DNA of 64,000 nucleotides from Monosporascus cannonballus (GCA_004154925.1 QJNS01000708.1:1-64000); one strand, 5' to 3'; shown: positions 1-13,523, counted from the first letter of the stretch. Translations and numbers: made by a program. Notes: generated by a model from the sequence alone, not told the origin.

Positions 1-3000
1 GGGAGGGGGCGTTTTGGCTGACAAGTGTTACGAATGGAATTACGGGCATCTGCCAAGAGGTCAGGTTCATTCACTCATCATCAAATGACGCCGCATGTCG
101 TCTCCCGCATGGCCCGTACCCTACAAGTTAGTTGTGACTTTCTACGGGACAAGGAAAATTCCTTTGGGAATTCACCTCCCTTTCCCCCCGAAGCGTGCGC
201 CACGTCCATCGTGGCGGGCCTTAAACCGCCGTGATTACGTATCCGCCGCCATCTCCATGGTTAATAAGCTGCCCGTTCATGGTTTACCGATAGGGTAACC
301 AGTCCCCACGGTGGCGATCACTCGCCATCTGTCGAACCACTGCAAAACTAGAGCGTCAAGGCATTGGATCACCGATTAAGTGGCTATGAATCAAAGACCC
401 GAGTCGCCATTTCTAGCATCTGGCGGGGTATCTTGTAAGTGGGAGCAAGTCATGCGTCATCGATTGAGTAAGGGGAGACGAGAGAATCAGTTACAACCTC
501 CTGGACGCGCTTTGGCTTCCATTAACACGGAGAGCGCTCCGCTGCTCGCATTGGGCGTGGCTGACTGGCGTCTGGTGCATGAGATGGCCAAGCACAGCCA
601 GTGGTGCCAGTGTCCATATCAATAGGCCCGTTCAGCTCTGTCGCCGGTGGTCTCCCTCCCTCTCCCTCTGAACATGACTGGACGGAGAACTGCGGCGCTT
701 GAGCTTCCGGAAATTGAAGAGACGTTGTTCAGAGCTAGTCCGCCGTGTACGCCCGGGGCGACAAATTGCGATAGGGTACCCTGACCTAGAGAGCCGCTAA
801 GCTTAATGATCAACTTAAGATCAAACCCTCGAGTCCCTCGAGCGTAATTTGCAAGTGTTCCTACACCACCACTGCGGTCTAATTAGCACTTCACCATCGC
901 CTTGTGATAAAAGAATAAGGCCGTCACATCGCATAACAAACCTGCGAACTATGGGCATCCACCTGTAGGGCCTGAGCGGCCTGAATAGGTAGCAACACGC
1001 CGGAGAGTGTTTAATGTTGTTTTGTCGATGCCGCCACACTCTACTGGCCGCTGTTTCACCGATTGGATACATCATGCCCTCCCTACATGACGATTATGCC
1101 GGCGGATTGCTGATTTTTGCATCATCACTGGTCTGCCAGATTTACGACGTTCGAAGCCGGGAGCCTCATGCGTTGGAATGTGACACGTCGAATTGATGCT
1201 TACCTTGCTTGGCTCTCTTCCACTCAGGTGAGACGCCTCGGTGGGACCCCCGTCTGGCGCTCACTGATCAATGCCGCTTCCCATTTGTAATACCTATCCC
1301 AACGAAGAAGGGCTGGAGGGAATGTTCGGTCCAATCTTCTGGAACAATTCTAAGTCTCACGGGTGGTGGGGGGATTGCTATGAGGGGAGGATGCCACATG
1401 TTGGTCATTGCCCAAGACAGCATGTAAAATTTTCCCTTGATCGTCACCGCACTGGTAAAGACATACATGCCAGATGGGGTTGCACGAGTCGTATCTTCGG
1501 CCCTATGTCAACACGGTGCCTTCACCGTCGGCTCTTACCATCCGCACTCCTGTTTTGTTTCCTATTTCGTTCCTTTTGCCCGAGCCTATTCACGAGCCAG
1601 CACGAGTTGCACGGATTCCTCGAAGCTGAGACATACGAATTTCCCCATTTGGGGTCGTTGCCGAGCTCCAATACCGCTGGAGGGAGCCTAAATCTACCCG
1701 AATAGCCCCAGCTACCTATTCATGCAGTCGAGCTACAAACGCGAACACGTTGCAATCACCCTACCCCCACGGTTGCTATGTTAATACCATGTGCCGCTCT
1801 TACGTACGATGATGATTTGATTGCAGCGTTATAGTAAAATACGATCCACATGCTCTAAGGCTGGCCCGTTCGGCGGAAGACGCTGATAAGGTCTTGGCGA
1901 TGTTGATGGCACTCATATCGCGTTGGCAGATAACAACGCATCCGACGTCAAATGAGTAGGCTGAACAAAACTCACTTTTCCCAAAACCATCACCATATAA
2001 AAAGCCACACAACAAGGAGCGTATACTAATCGGCGGTTCCGCCAGGGGACGATATGCATGCTGCTACAAGAACTTCAGCTTGCGTTTGGCACTTACTTGA
2101 ATATCCTTTGCGCGACCGACCGCGCGAGATCCGTAGGGATCCAACCGGCGGAACAACCCGCGTAGGTGGCGGATGGCACGCTATTCGACGGCAGGTTCCA
2201 GGTATATTATTTGACATTTGCTGATCAGGCACTAGAGATGATCATACGAACGCGCTGATAAACCCCCCGGTGACCGGCGCTTCGTTACTGCCCCCTCCCA
2301 AAGAGTCTCTGCGAGATTCCCTTCAATCTTATGCCAGCGCGTCATATAAACCTTTGGCTGCAGGATGATCTAATCTGCGGCTAGTCAAGCAAATGCCCAA
2401 CTCCGGGCCTTCCTTCAACCGTGTATGAGTCGGACGGAGCAAAGCTCCAGGGCCCTTGCCGCAGCCGATACTCCTGGTATCGGCTGACCCTTACTCCGCC
2501 CAGACCCGCACCCAAGGCGAGCCACACCGCGAGGCGTGGCCTAAGTTCAGTGTACGAAAAAGTCACCTAGTCCGGATACAGGTTTGACAGGTCGGGTCGT
2601 GTCGTGTGGTTGGGACTAGCTTTCCCCCCACGCAACCATAGCGTTACGCGGCAAAACTCGAGGCGCCAAGTCTTCAACCTTGTCGCCTCAAAGGCACTTT
2701 ATTTCCGTCCATGTCTTGTAGACTACCCCACGTATTAGTCGCCTGGGGTGCGATGGAGCAGAGTGCTAGAGTGCAAAGGATCGGCCACGCGCTGAGAGGC
2801 CGAAATAGCTATTACTTATTACGGCTGCCGAATTGTTTTGATTTTCGGTAGCGCGCGTCGGAACCAACGAGCCTAGCAAACAGGAGACGACTCAGCATGA
2901 CTCTCGACTGAAGACTGACAACATGTTGGATACTATCCACTTTACTTGGTGCTTCGTATTCGAAACACATGATAATTACCGTACCGCGCAAGACTAGAGA

Positions 3001-4725
3001 TTTCAGAGGCTGAACTGAAGACAGAACTAAAAGCCCAGTGTGCGTGCTCCAAACTAGGTTGCTCCTGATGCTCTGTATAAAGATTCGTAAAGAGTTTCGG
3101 AAAACTCAGGGGAGAGCGGCGGGTCGGCTCAAAGACACTATCAACAAAAGTTTAGTTGATATTCTCCGCAATCCGCATGTTGAAACCCCCACAGGGCTGA
3201 GTGGGAACATCCTAACGTCAAGTCGACGTAGCATTATATAGAAATTCCCATTGGGGTCAGGATGAGAATCCTACATTATACAATCGCTGTGTGCGTAATG
3301 CCTGGGCCACGGTCCCCACCCTAACAGAGAAAGGAGAGGGAAATCGGGACCGAGAAGGATCGTTGCTAGGCATTAGAGTCCGTCGTCGGACAAGCATGTG
3401 CTGGGTGAGAGATACCTCGGCCAGTGGATCCCTTGCGTGTCGATTCAGGAAGCTATATCGAAGGAGATGTTTCAATATGACACACCGGTACATACGTATC
3501 GCTTAAGATGGCAATACTAAGAGTAGCTTTGCGCAGGCCAGGATCGCTCTTTCTGCATTCTCGGGCAGACCGTACGGCGATGGGATGCTGTATTGACGTT
3601 TACTCCAATATAGGTATAGATATATTTGCAGTATACGATTAGGAGGAAGTAATCGCTAAGAAAGCGTATTACTCAGATATCTGTCACTGCACGTTTAGCA
3701 CTCCTGGATCCGTGCGATGCCTTATGGCGCCTCATCCTCCTGACTGCTGGCAAAGTCAACTCACTAAGGGGGGATGGACACACCGTGTTCAAGAACTTGG
3801 CAACGCGGACTTTGACGAGATATGAAAATGCGTCAGCTGGGTTTAAGATATCCATCGCCGTAGTTTGCAGGAAGTTAGTCTATATACGTATAGACGGCGC
3901 TATATCCGCTTTCTATCGGCTACCCTGGCAGTATCACGCAAGGCCGGAGTTCAAACGGGAGCTCCAACAACTTCCTCTACAAATGATCGTCGCAAAGACG
4001 CCGCCGAGTTGAGACTCCCAGCCGAGACCGCTGGTCGACGTTAGCCATGAAGCTTCCAATGCGCAAGAAGCAGACACAGGCATGCTGCAAGACAGAGTTA
4101 AGCTCGCCATGCAATGCGCTCCTGTACGCTAGCGTCGCGAAAAGTAGCCGCATGCGAGGCGGCCATGCAGCTCGCTCCTGCGGAGCTGGATCCTTCCTAC
4201 CCTACGCGGCCGTACACCTGTGCAGCGCCGAGCGAAGTGAGACGGTCGGCCGATTCCCCCCTGGCGGCCACGCCAGAGGATTCGCCAAGCGAATCATGTA
4301 CAATCCGTCAAGGCGGTGGATCCGTCCCGGAGAATGGACAACTGCTTCGCTGCCTGGAAAGATTTTATCAGCAAGGGGATGAAAAGCGAGGCTGCTCTTG
4401 AAGTGACTGAGACGTCGGCCGTGAGGGATTGGATCACTCGGAGCTTGGAAGCTATTAATGGCTTCTGGTAGTATAGCACGGCGCCTAAACTTGGACAGCG
4501 GCACCGGAGGCAGGTCCCCTCGCTTCTCGTCCATTTGTAGCGATTCTCACACCTCATCTATCTGTTGCGCCTCTGTAAGCAGGGATTTTGATGTTCTAAA
4601 CTCTAGTCCCATGGCGCTGTGTAGGAAGTACTGTCGCCATTCCAACCCACGGTATCTTACACTTTACCCATAATTTGGGGGAAGAACATCCCATGATTAG
4701 CACAACTGCTGCCTATATATAGAAC
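1..4725. other. GC-balanced DNA without a supportable gene
   Basis: This stretch has near-even base composition and shows no RIP-type AT enrichment, in sharp contrast to what follows 4731. Every frame on both strands is closed by frequent stops. The longest open frame (1271-1705, 144 codons) overlaps another open frame of similar quality and gave no recognisable motif. I saw no LTR-like TG...CA unit with flanking duplication, no tRNA and no tandem array. It may be intergenic DNA or decayed genes. It ends exactly at the target duplication of the chromovirus starting at 4731, and the same GC-balanced DNA resumes for about 55 bases at 13529. Confidence 0.6.
4114..4471 (+). pseudogene. possible remnant of an unknown protein gene
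   Basis: This is the most gene-like part of the first 4.7 kb, and it is GC-richer than its surroundings. One frame is open from 4114 to 4401 (95 codons, Pro/Ser/Glu-rich). The +1 neighbouring frame is open from 4241 to a TAG at 4469-4471 and reads as a plausible C-terminus with an acidic, helix-like stretch (for example AAWKDFISKG). A frameshift or an unrecognised intron could join them. No domain was recognised, and chance open frames of this length are common at this GC content, so the call is weak. Confidence 0.2.
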
Positions 4726-4730
4726 CCGGG

Positions 4731-5118
4731 TGTTATGATCCAACAAGCTTGGCGGGCTTAGAGACGGTCGGGACAAGAAAAAGCTAAACCCGACGCAGAA
4801 ACAGGATCACGTGAAGGGCTTAAGACACCTAAAGGTTTTGGCACTTTAAGCCGTTTAATACAAAAGGTTTAAGAAACTTAAGGTACTTAAGGGGTTAATT
4901 TTTTTTAAATACTTTAAGCTATAAGTAATATATATAAATTCATTATTTTCTTTAATAAAAATAATATTCGCTTCTAATAACAAATTATTATTTAAAGTAT
5001 TTTTAATATTACGAAATATAAATAAGTTATTTTATTACTTAGATTTTTACGATATTCCTATTAATATGAATCCGTATAACTTAAATTTAATATTTGGTTA
5101 AAATTTTAACCTATTACA
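4731..5118 (+). repeat. 5' LTR of the alpha chromovirus
   Basis: This 388-bp LTR begins TGTTATG and ends with TTACA at 5118. Its first 180 bases keep moderate GC, while the rest is RIP-converted. It aligns with the 3' LTR at 13130-13523 and with the minus-strand LTR at 55647-56033. Its last 130 bases also resemble the ends of the beta LTRs. Confidence 0.85.
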
Positions 5119-5250
5119 GTTATAACTTTAATAATTAGTAAAATTTTTAAGCTATTATAAGATATAAATTTTTATTTAATAATATTGATAAACTTGAAGT
5201 AATATTTTTTAAAATAAAATATTAATTAATACTTAGGTTTTTGTTATTGT

Positions 5251-5391
5251 TGTTATGGCACTAGCAAAGCGGGCCTTTTAAGCCGCCGTTTCGCGATATA
5301 TTCGCAAGCGTTACGCGCTTAATAGATAGATTTTTTTTTGTACAACAAAAGAATATTTCTCAGAACCTAAGAGACGTACAGCGCCATGACA
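5251..5391 (+). repeat. solo LTR, gamma family (141 bp)
   Basis: The unit starts TGTTATGGCA and ends CGCCATGACA. An exact 5-bp target duplication, ATTGT, lies at 5246-5250 and 5392-5396. It matches, in coding orientation, the LTRs of the gypsy element at 22092-29278, including the GGGCC(G)-rich block and the AAGCGCGTAACGCTTGCG hairpin. No internal sequence is present, so it is a solo LTR left by recombination. It sits inside the alpha chromovirus, just past that element's 5' LTR. Confidence 0.9.
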
Positions 5392-7393
5392 ATTGTGTAA
5401 TTTTAAATCAAAATTAAAAGGTTGAACAAATAAGTTTAATAATTTATAAACTAAGTAACGGTTATTTTAATTTATAGTATTATTTTAAGCTATAAAATGA
5501 AGAAATTTGATTTTATAATAAAAAAAAGTATATTTAAAGTGTTTTATTTAAGCGTAAATATATTTCTGTTATTTAGATTTGAAAAGGTTCGTAAATAAGA
5601 TTTTAGTTATACAATTTTTTACGAAATATATTTTGGATTAATTTAAACTAGTAATAATAAATTATTTGAAATACGTTAAGACTGATTAAAAATATTATTA
5701 ATATTTGTTCGATTATATAATTTTTTTTGAAAAAAATAAAAAATAATTTCGAACTCTTAAACGAAAAGCAGACGACAATATAACAAATTTTACTATTATA
5801 ATAAACAGAATTTATTTGGAAATATATTATTATTTTTTTCAATGTTATAATTAAAGTAAAATAAACCGACGAAAAAAGTACAATTAATATGTTTTATAAA
5901 GAATTAAAATGCAATATTAAAAATAAATTTATAACCTTTTTTAAAATTTAAGTTTTTTAATTAATACATTATAAGAGTTATTAAAATTAATAACCGATTA
6001 TATAAATATCATGTAAAAATATATTTTAAAGTCTGAAAGTTACTTTGTTAATTAAGAAAGAAAAGAAATATATTTTTTATATTATATAGAATATTATTAA
6101 GATTTGAAATATTCGAAACGGTTCAACGTTAAGACAAACCATATATTAATTATTATCATAATAATAAAATAGAATATTATCGAAGTACTTATATACATTT
6201 TAAAAATTAAATAATTAAAATTTTATTTCAAACAAACAGATTAAATTAAAATAAAAATAATTCGACAAGTAGAAGTGACATATTAATATAATTTAGATTT
6301 AAATTAAATAAGAGCTATAGTAATAAAAGAATTTGACGTAAAATACGAAAAATTAAAAGATTATCTTAAAAAACGTTTAAGAAATAATAGAACGTCTTGA
6401 GAAAATGATTAAAAAATATTAAAAAGAAACGAAAAACGTTAGCTTTAATATTTTAAATAGATATAGTAGAATATATGTCGTATATTATAAACGACGACAA
6501 TATTTTATATCAAATAATTTGAAGAAATTTATTACTTAACGCATTATTATATATATAAATAAAAATTCGATTTTTATTATATTAGATTGGAAAGATTATA
6601 GTAGATAAAAGTTAATATTAATATTTTAAATTGTTGGGTTATAAAATAAAATTAAAAAATAAATATTTTTATAGAATTAAGTAAAAATTAATATTCGTAA
6701 AAAGACTTTTTAAATTGTACTATTAATATAATTACAAATTGGCAAAAGTTTGATTTAATATATTATAAAAGGTATTATTAATAAGATATTGTAAACTTTT
6801 ATTTTTAATTAATATTTAACACAAAGTGTAGAAAAAATTTTAATAAAGCGGAAATTATAGATTTATCCGCGTAATATAAATAGATAATACCGCCTTAATA
6901 TAATAAAACATTATAAAACAAATAAACAAATATATTATTTAATAAAACGAATTACATTAAAATATAAAATAATTACGATAATTCAAAATGTAAATATGTT
7001 ATTAAGATTTATAAATATAATAATTTAATATAATATAAATAAAAATACAAAGAAGAATTAAAAAATTCGAAAAACTTTAAAAGAAAAATACTTATTTTTT
7101 TTAAAAACGATAAGATAATAAATTTTAAAGAAATTAAGAGTTCTTTTAATAAATATTTATAAACGTAACAATATAAACTATTAATAATTTAATTTTTTTC
7201 AAATATATAAAATAAAATATATTAATATATTATAATAATAAATAAATAAATTATAAATAAAATATTTTTTTAATATATAATATTATTAAGCTTAAACGAA
7301 TTCAAAAATATATATTAAAACTTTGCATATATACGAATATCGAAAAATACAATTCCGTTTATAAAAAGCAAAAATTAAGTGCGAAATTAATTA

Positions 7394-9260
7394 ACGTAAT
7401 CCATAAGCGAAGCGCCCATATAAGCGAAGCGCCCACTTTAACCACCCCATTATATATATTCAGTTTTTTAATAGCCATACCATATTTAAATTAATTAAAA
7501 TTATTCGGAATAATTTTTATTAAACGTATCTATTATTTCCTAATAAATGCGCGCATTATGTCCGGGCGTATCGCAAACGCTATAATACCGTTTCTTCCTT
7601 GCAACCCTTTTGCGATAATTACCTTCCGTTATTATTTCCTATATTGGTTCGCCATTACCCTTTTTCTCGGCCCGGAAAGCCTCCCCCTCCTAAAAAGTAA
7701 GTAATCCTCCTTTTTGAAGGCGTTTATTTTTGGTCCTTCGGCGCTTGCTAAGAATGTAATTAATTTTGCGAAGGTGGCCGACCTTATTATTAAAAAAAGC
7801 AATTTTATGCAATAAATAATTTATATTTTTAGCTAAATAATTTACCGTTTCGATTATAGTTATCGGCGAACTACCTTAATAATTTATAATTTTATTTTTT
7901 AAATAATTAAATTGCGAAATTATTTTTTGAACGTTTTAAATATTTTGCGTTCGAAATAAAAAGGTGAAAATAAAGGGGAAACGGTTAGTATTTAAAAGGA
8001 TTATTAAATATTTAATTATAAAATAACATATTCGGGGTTTAATGAAATAAGGGCAATATTATAAAAGCCGGCCTTAATATTTTTAAAGGTTATAAACGTT
8101 TTAAACGTTTCATAAAAATTAATAAAGAAATTTTCTTTAACGACGTACATGTTATAATACCTTATAAGGTTTTCGATATAATAACCGTAAATTCGTTTTA
8201 ACGGAAAAAAATATGTTATATTAAAAAGTTAAAACTTATAAAAGAAATAAAAAAAAATATATAAAACGTAATAATATCGTATTCCTTATAATATTCTTTA
8301 AATTTTATCGAATAATAATTTTCGTAATTATTAAAGATAAAAAAACGTTTAATACCTTTTATACGCGCTTTGGTATATTCGTCGAAATATTTAACTTAAT
8401 TTAAACCTAAAGCGTTTATCGTTTAGCCGTTATTATTTACGGTAATCTTTTAATCGCGTAATATGGAATTATTACGGTACTAGAAAGCAAAATGGTTTTT
8501 GCCCGTTACGATAATATACGGAAAAAGGGCCTAACTTTAAGAACCGACGGCTTAAATAACCGTAACCCATTTTTTATTGCTTTACTGGGCCTACCTAGGC
8601 CTTTTATACCTTTCGGCGCTTATAATTATTATGCCTAACGCCGTTATTAACCTTATTAAAAAAATTAATTTCGTCGAAATTATATATATCTTTTTCCAAA
8701 ATACCGTATTTCGTAATTATATTATGTACGAACTTAAACTATTTATGAAATATTTTTAAATCTTTATATATAATTTTTTCGTAATTAATCTTTCGATTTA
8801 AACGCGTTTTTAACTTATTTTGCCGTTTAACGAAATTTAACGTCCAATTAATACCAACGCGTCCCGCGTTACGTTTACGTAAAAATATATTAACTATATT
8901 TTTAATATTTTTAAATCGGAAAAAAAACGTTCGCAAATTAAAATCGAAAATATATTTGATAATAATTTGCTTTTCGGAATTAATTAATTTTCGCAAATTA
9001 AGCAATATATCGCGTTATACAGGTTTATCTTAAATTCGTTCGCAAAAAGTTGTTTTCGGAACAATATATATGGTTGCAAACTGCTAATAACCAATACAAG
9101 GGTTAAGTCTTATAGCCTAAATAGCAAAATTTAATCGTACTTTTTTTGAAAGCCTAAATATAGTGTTATATTGAAAAATATATAAGTAAAATAAGATAAT
9201 TAAAAAGTTAAATCTGGGTGGACGCTTCGCTTATATGGGCGCTTCGCTTGTGGATTACGT
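7394..9260 (-). mobile_element. Fot1/pogo-like (Tc1/mariner) DNA transposon, RIP-inactivated
   Basis: This 1867-bp unit is bounded by inverted repeats of about 45 bp that begin ACGTAATCC and contain two copies of AAGCGAAGCGCCCA. TA dinucleotides flank it at 7392-7393 and 9261-9262, as expected for the Tc1/mariner superfamily. The size fits Fot1-type elements. The minus strand encodes a broken pogo-type transposase. It lies within the alpha chromovirus at 4731-13523, so it inserted later. The inverted repeats are much less RIP-mutated than the interior. Confidence 0.9.
8640..9165 (-). pseudogene. Fot1/pogo transposase, readable N-terminal half
   Basis: Read on the minus strand, the segment has in order: an N-terminal psq-like helix-turn-helix around 9150-9010; a Tc5/CENP-B-type DNA-binding region at about 9005-8740, with the family signature NW..NFVKRQ followed by KTR.NRK; and the start of the DDE domain with KYGI...IYNFDE at about 8690-8650, where the D is the first catalytic aspartate. 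Several stops fall where Trp, Gln or Arg are expected, as RIP would produce. The rest of the DDE domain (towards 7450) is too damaged for me to read. The protein would have cut and pasted the element; it is non-functional here. Confidence 0.85.
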
Positions 9261-9565
9261 TATTCTAAAAGTTTAATTCGAAAACGACATCAAATAAGGA
9301 ATTTCGATATTGTGTAATTTAAGAATTATAATACAATTTTAAAAATATTATACATATAAATATATAACATTTTAATTAATGAAAACTTAGTTAAATAAAA
9401 TTCGTTTTATACTTTATCTGTAAGCAAATTTTCCTTCTTTTAAAAAACGAAGTTTTCATATTTAATTGACAATAATAACAAATGTAAATATAAAAATACA
9501 GTAAATACTTTATTACTGAAACAATTAAAAAATAAAAAATTCAATATAAAAAATACGATATAATT

Positions 9566-9760
9566 ATGAAAATCATAGATTAGTTATCGTGTTCGAGGAT
9601 GCTTGGTGTAGTATCTATCTGTAATAATATGCATAGCTAATGCTTATAAGGTAGATTAGGGTGTCCAAATCCCAATTAGGGTTTGGAATTGCTGACCTTT
9701 TAGTATTATAGCTAACGTTGCACCTTCGTTATCTCACATTATTACGCAAATTATATCCTA
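9566..9760. other. less-mutated island inside the alpha chromovirus
   Basis: About 190 bases keep noticeably higher GC than the surrounding RIP-converted DNA and contain an imperfect hairpin, CCAAATCCC...GGGTTTGG. It could be another short solo LTR or MITE, but I could not find matching terminal duplications. Two TTAGGG motifs occur here but do not form a telomere-like array. Confidence 0.4.
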
Positions 9761-12204
9761 TAATAATTTTCTACGTATTTACGTTAATCTGAATAATATA
9801 GCTAAAACCTAAATATATCTTTTATTTTGTATTAAAAAATACGATATATTATAATTTTTATTAATATAAAATTAAAGTCATTAATTTGTAATTTATAATA
9901 ATAATTTGAAATACGAAAAAGCGTAATTATTATGTTATTATAATATTGAAAATTTAAATGGTTTTTTAAAAAACATTTAAATACGAAAGTTTTAAAATAT
10001 ACTAAATAAAATAATGATATAATTTTAATACGATATTTATTTATTAAATTTAAATATATATATAATACTAATAAACATAAATTTTGCGTTTTTATAACAT
10101 ATTTTAAATAATTAATAATAAAAAGTAAAATCGATTTTCGAATTCATTCGTTGAAACTTTTAAATTTTTATTTTAAGAAAAATAAAAAATTATTATTTAT
10201 AATTGATTACGGTTAATCTAATAATATTATCATTAAGAATTAAGTAATATTATTATTAACAATTAAATACTATTATTCTTAATTATTAATATGAAAAAGC
10301 TATTTTAACAAAGTAAATAATATATAATATTTCATTTTTAAAAATATTATTTTATTAAAATTAAAGAAGAAATATATAAAAAAGCTAATTTCTGGAATAA
10401 GTTATAGGTTTTTTGAATATTTAGTTATATTAGTAATTTTTAACAGATTATATGTTAAAAATATATTAATACTTTTATTATCTATTACTTTAATTATACT
10501 ATTATATTTTACAAACGAAAACGAAATATATAAAATACGTTTATAACGTTTTTTAAGTTTTATAAAACGTTAACTTATTAATTAACGTAAAAACAAGTGA
10601 ATCGTAATAATAAAATATAAAATACTTAAAATATAAAATTATTTTAAAACGTATTAAAAAAACGTCAAAGAAATTACTATAATTACAAAATAACAAACGT
10701 TACTTATATATGATTTAATACGTTGCGGTAAATTAAAGACTGCTATTTCGAATTATGTGTTAAATGCGATAATTAAATAACGGAATAAATAAGATAAATT
10801 ATATTTTATTATACTTTTATATAAATTAAAAAAATTGAAATTTAAATACGCTATTTTAAATAGGAAATTTGTAATTATTAGCACAGGTTTTTAAGAATTT
10901 AAGTAATTTTTAAAAGAAAATTTTATTAGATTAACGTTTATAAGAATTAATAACATTATATTTATTTTGTTACGATTAAAGAATTTATGAAACGATAATT
11001 AAAATACGTAAAAAAGAGCAATTTTGAGTTTGTTATTATGTATTAAAAAAAGTTTGAAAAATAACAAAATCGATGTATTAAATAAATAATGAAATTTGAA
11101 GAAGAAATTGAATAAAATTAAGGATGTAATTTCCAACATTATTATAAATAAATCTTTTTTTCTTATACTAGATTTCGACAATATAGGCTATACTGAATAA
11201 TATACATTCAAAACTTAAATACTATTGCTATAATTTAGTAAGAATTGAAAAACTAAATCGATTACAAATTTCCTAAAGAAATGTAAAATATAATTAATAC
11301 GATATATAAATAAGAATTAATTATATAAATATTTAGAAATTTACAAAATTTAATTTAAGTTTTACATAATCATTTTTGAAACATAAAAACAAGAATTTAA
11401 AACTATTTAATAATAATATAATTTTATAATAAAAACAAAACGTAACGATATAAATCTTATTAAAAACTATAATTATTATTAATTATTAAAGAATTATAAG
11501 ATTTAATTCTTATAGATTTTATTAATAAAGTTTGTCTTTAAAGCTTTAACGATAAAATATATTATTATAATATTTTCCTAATCGTTAATAAGTTTTTAAA
11601 GTTTTTTTTGGTTTTTTTATAAAAAAATGAAACTTATATATATATATATATATCTATATTGCAAATATTTATAACGTATACGAAATATTTTATGAAATTG
11701 TTTTTGGCAAAGAAATTATATTTATTTTAAAGGTTAGGTGAAACTTTATAACATAAATTGTTTAACTTATAAGTTATTTAATGTGTTAAAGCTAGAAACG
11801 AACGTATAAAAAATAATTCAATTAAGCTTAAAAGCATTATTTACGATATTATATTAATTGTAAATGAAATAATTAGGTTAACAAATAAATTTTACCGTAA
11901 TGGATTTATAATAATAGTTATAACAAAGATATTAAAATAGTTTTAATAAATGTTAATTTTGGTTTTTTATATATTAATTATACAAATATATATGATAAAT
12001 CTGTTAATATTAAAAGAATAATTACGTCGAAATAACTTAAATAGTTATATTAATAAATACGGATAAAAAGAAATTTTATAGAGAATTAAATCAGTAAATA
12101 TAATAATTTAAAAACATTAAAGAGATTAGTTTTATAAAAAGAAGAAATAATTTATTTCATTATAAATACATTAAAATAAAAAGATTTAGTAAGAAATTTG
12201 ATTT

Positions 12205-12530
12205 TAAATATATCGGTTTACATAAAATTAACAATAAACTTTACGAAAATAATTATTAATTAGAAAGCTTACTTAAAACTAAATTTTATTTTATTTTCTA
12301 TATTCTTTAACTTGAGTTGATAACGGATAATATTAAGATTTATAGAAAATAAACAAAATAAAAATGAAGAATAAAAATATATAAAAATATAAAGAAATCT
12401 TTTTATGCGAAAGGAAAAAAAATTCAATTTTTAATATTAAATTAAATAAAAAAGGCATATAAATTTTAGAAATAGTTAAAAATTTGTAAAAAGTCGTAGG
12501 AATATTTAATGCCTATTACGAAATTTGTAT
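12205..12530 (+). pseudogene. chromovirus integrase C-terminal tail and chromodomain remnant
   Basis: Around 12205-12300 the plus strand reads KYIGLHKI followed by a NNY.LE pattern, which is the GPY/F-type integrase tail found in chromoviruses. Around 12400-12530 the order and spacing fit a degraded C-terminal chromodomain. Both align in place with the better preserved copy at 49080-49390. Stops interrupt both parts. These domains would have directed integration towards modified chromatin. Confidence 0.65.
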
Positions 12531-13129
12531 TAATAATGTCGGAAGCGATTTACTAAACGTTTAAATTATTAGGCGATTAATTAATAACGTTGAAATTAAG
12601 TTAGTTAAAAGGAGCTATAATCGATACTAATATAGTTATTTTAAATGTTAATTATTGCTGTTATTTTTTAAATCTTTTAAATTTCTTTATTATTTCGAAA
12701 CTTTTAATATTATAACGAAACATCTTTATATTTCGATAAATAAAAATCCTCGTTGTTTTTAAAAACGATTTTATTTGTTAATAATAATACTTAATATCTT
12801 TTTAATCCTGTTTTTTTATATTTTAACGATTTTTATTAAAAAGTTATTTATATACAACTTTAAACGATACAAAAACATTATAAGAATGGCCGTACTAAGC
12901 ATGTCGTGCACATCTTTCGAAATTATAATAAACCTTACATTTTAATCTTTTTTTATATCGAAAATATAAAATATAATGAAATTAAGGTAAATATTTCGTT
13001 TTAATAAAAAACCGTAATATATTTAGGTAAACGAAATTTTTAATAGAACCGGATTTGGTAAAATATGAAGAAGTAAAAAACTTACGAATAAAAGATATTT
13101 AAAACGAAAATCTTAAAGAAAAAAAATCG

Positions 13130-13523
13130 TATTATTATTTAATTAACTTAACGGCTTTAAAAACTGTCGAAATAAAAGAAAAGCTAAACTCAATTTAAAA
13201 ATACGATTTAGTAATAAGCTTAATGTATTTAAAGGTTTTAATATTATAAGTTTTTTAGGTAATATAAAGAATTTAAGAAATTTAAAATATGTAAAAGATT
13301 AAACTGCCTAAATACTTTAACATATAAATAAAGAAATATATATTTATTATTTTTCTTAATAATAGATAATATCAGCTTATAATACTAAATCGTTACTTAA
13401 AGTACTTTTGGTATTACGAAACGTAATTAAATTACTTTATCACTTAGATTCCTGCGATATTCTTACTAACATAAACCCGTACGACTTAAGTTTAATAATT
13501 GGTTAAATCTCTAATTCGTCATA
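13130..13523 (+). repeat. 3' LTR of the alpha chromovirus
   Basis: This 394-bp LTR starts TATTATTATTT (RIP-altered from TGTTATG...) after an A-rich polypurine stretch and ends GTCATA. It pairs with the LTR at 4731-5118 and is followed by the target copy CCGGG. It is more RIP-converted than its partner. Confidence 0.85.

Larger units (their letters stand above)
4731..13523 (+). mobile_element. RIP-degraded Ty3/gypsy chromovirus (family alpha), with nested insertions
   Basis: The element starts with TGTTATGATCC at 4731 and ends with an LTR at 13523. It is flanked by an exact 5-bp target duplication, CCGGG, at 4726-4730 and 13524-13528. The LTRs (4731-5118 and 13130-13523) align over their length but differ by many C/T and G/A changes. 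Removing the nested solo LTR (5251-5391) and the Fot1-like element (7394-9260) leaves an LTR-end-to-LTR-end length of about 6.4 kb. That matches the chromovirus at 43586-50425. An integrase tail and a chromodomain are readable near 12.2-12.5 kb. The interior is AT-saturated and full of stops. It inserted into the GC-balanced DNA seen on both sides. Confidence 0.88.

Noticed and set aside
1271..1705. 144-codon open frame in the first GC-balanced block
   Set aside because: It overlaps another long open frame in a second phase, has no motif or plausible start context, and such lengths arise by chance at this composition.
8577..8759. Plus-strand open frame inside the Fot1-like element
   Set aside because: It is antisense to the transposase, whose IYNFDE motif is readable on the minus strand.
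9655..9685. TTAGGG motifs suggesting an internal telomere
   Set aside because: There are only two isolated copies with unrelated spacing and no tandem array.
9590..9738. TGTTCGAGG...TCTCACA unit as a solo LTR
   Set aside because: The flanks do not form a duplication and no related LTR is in the window.
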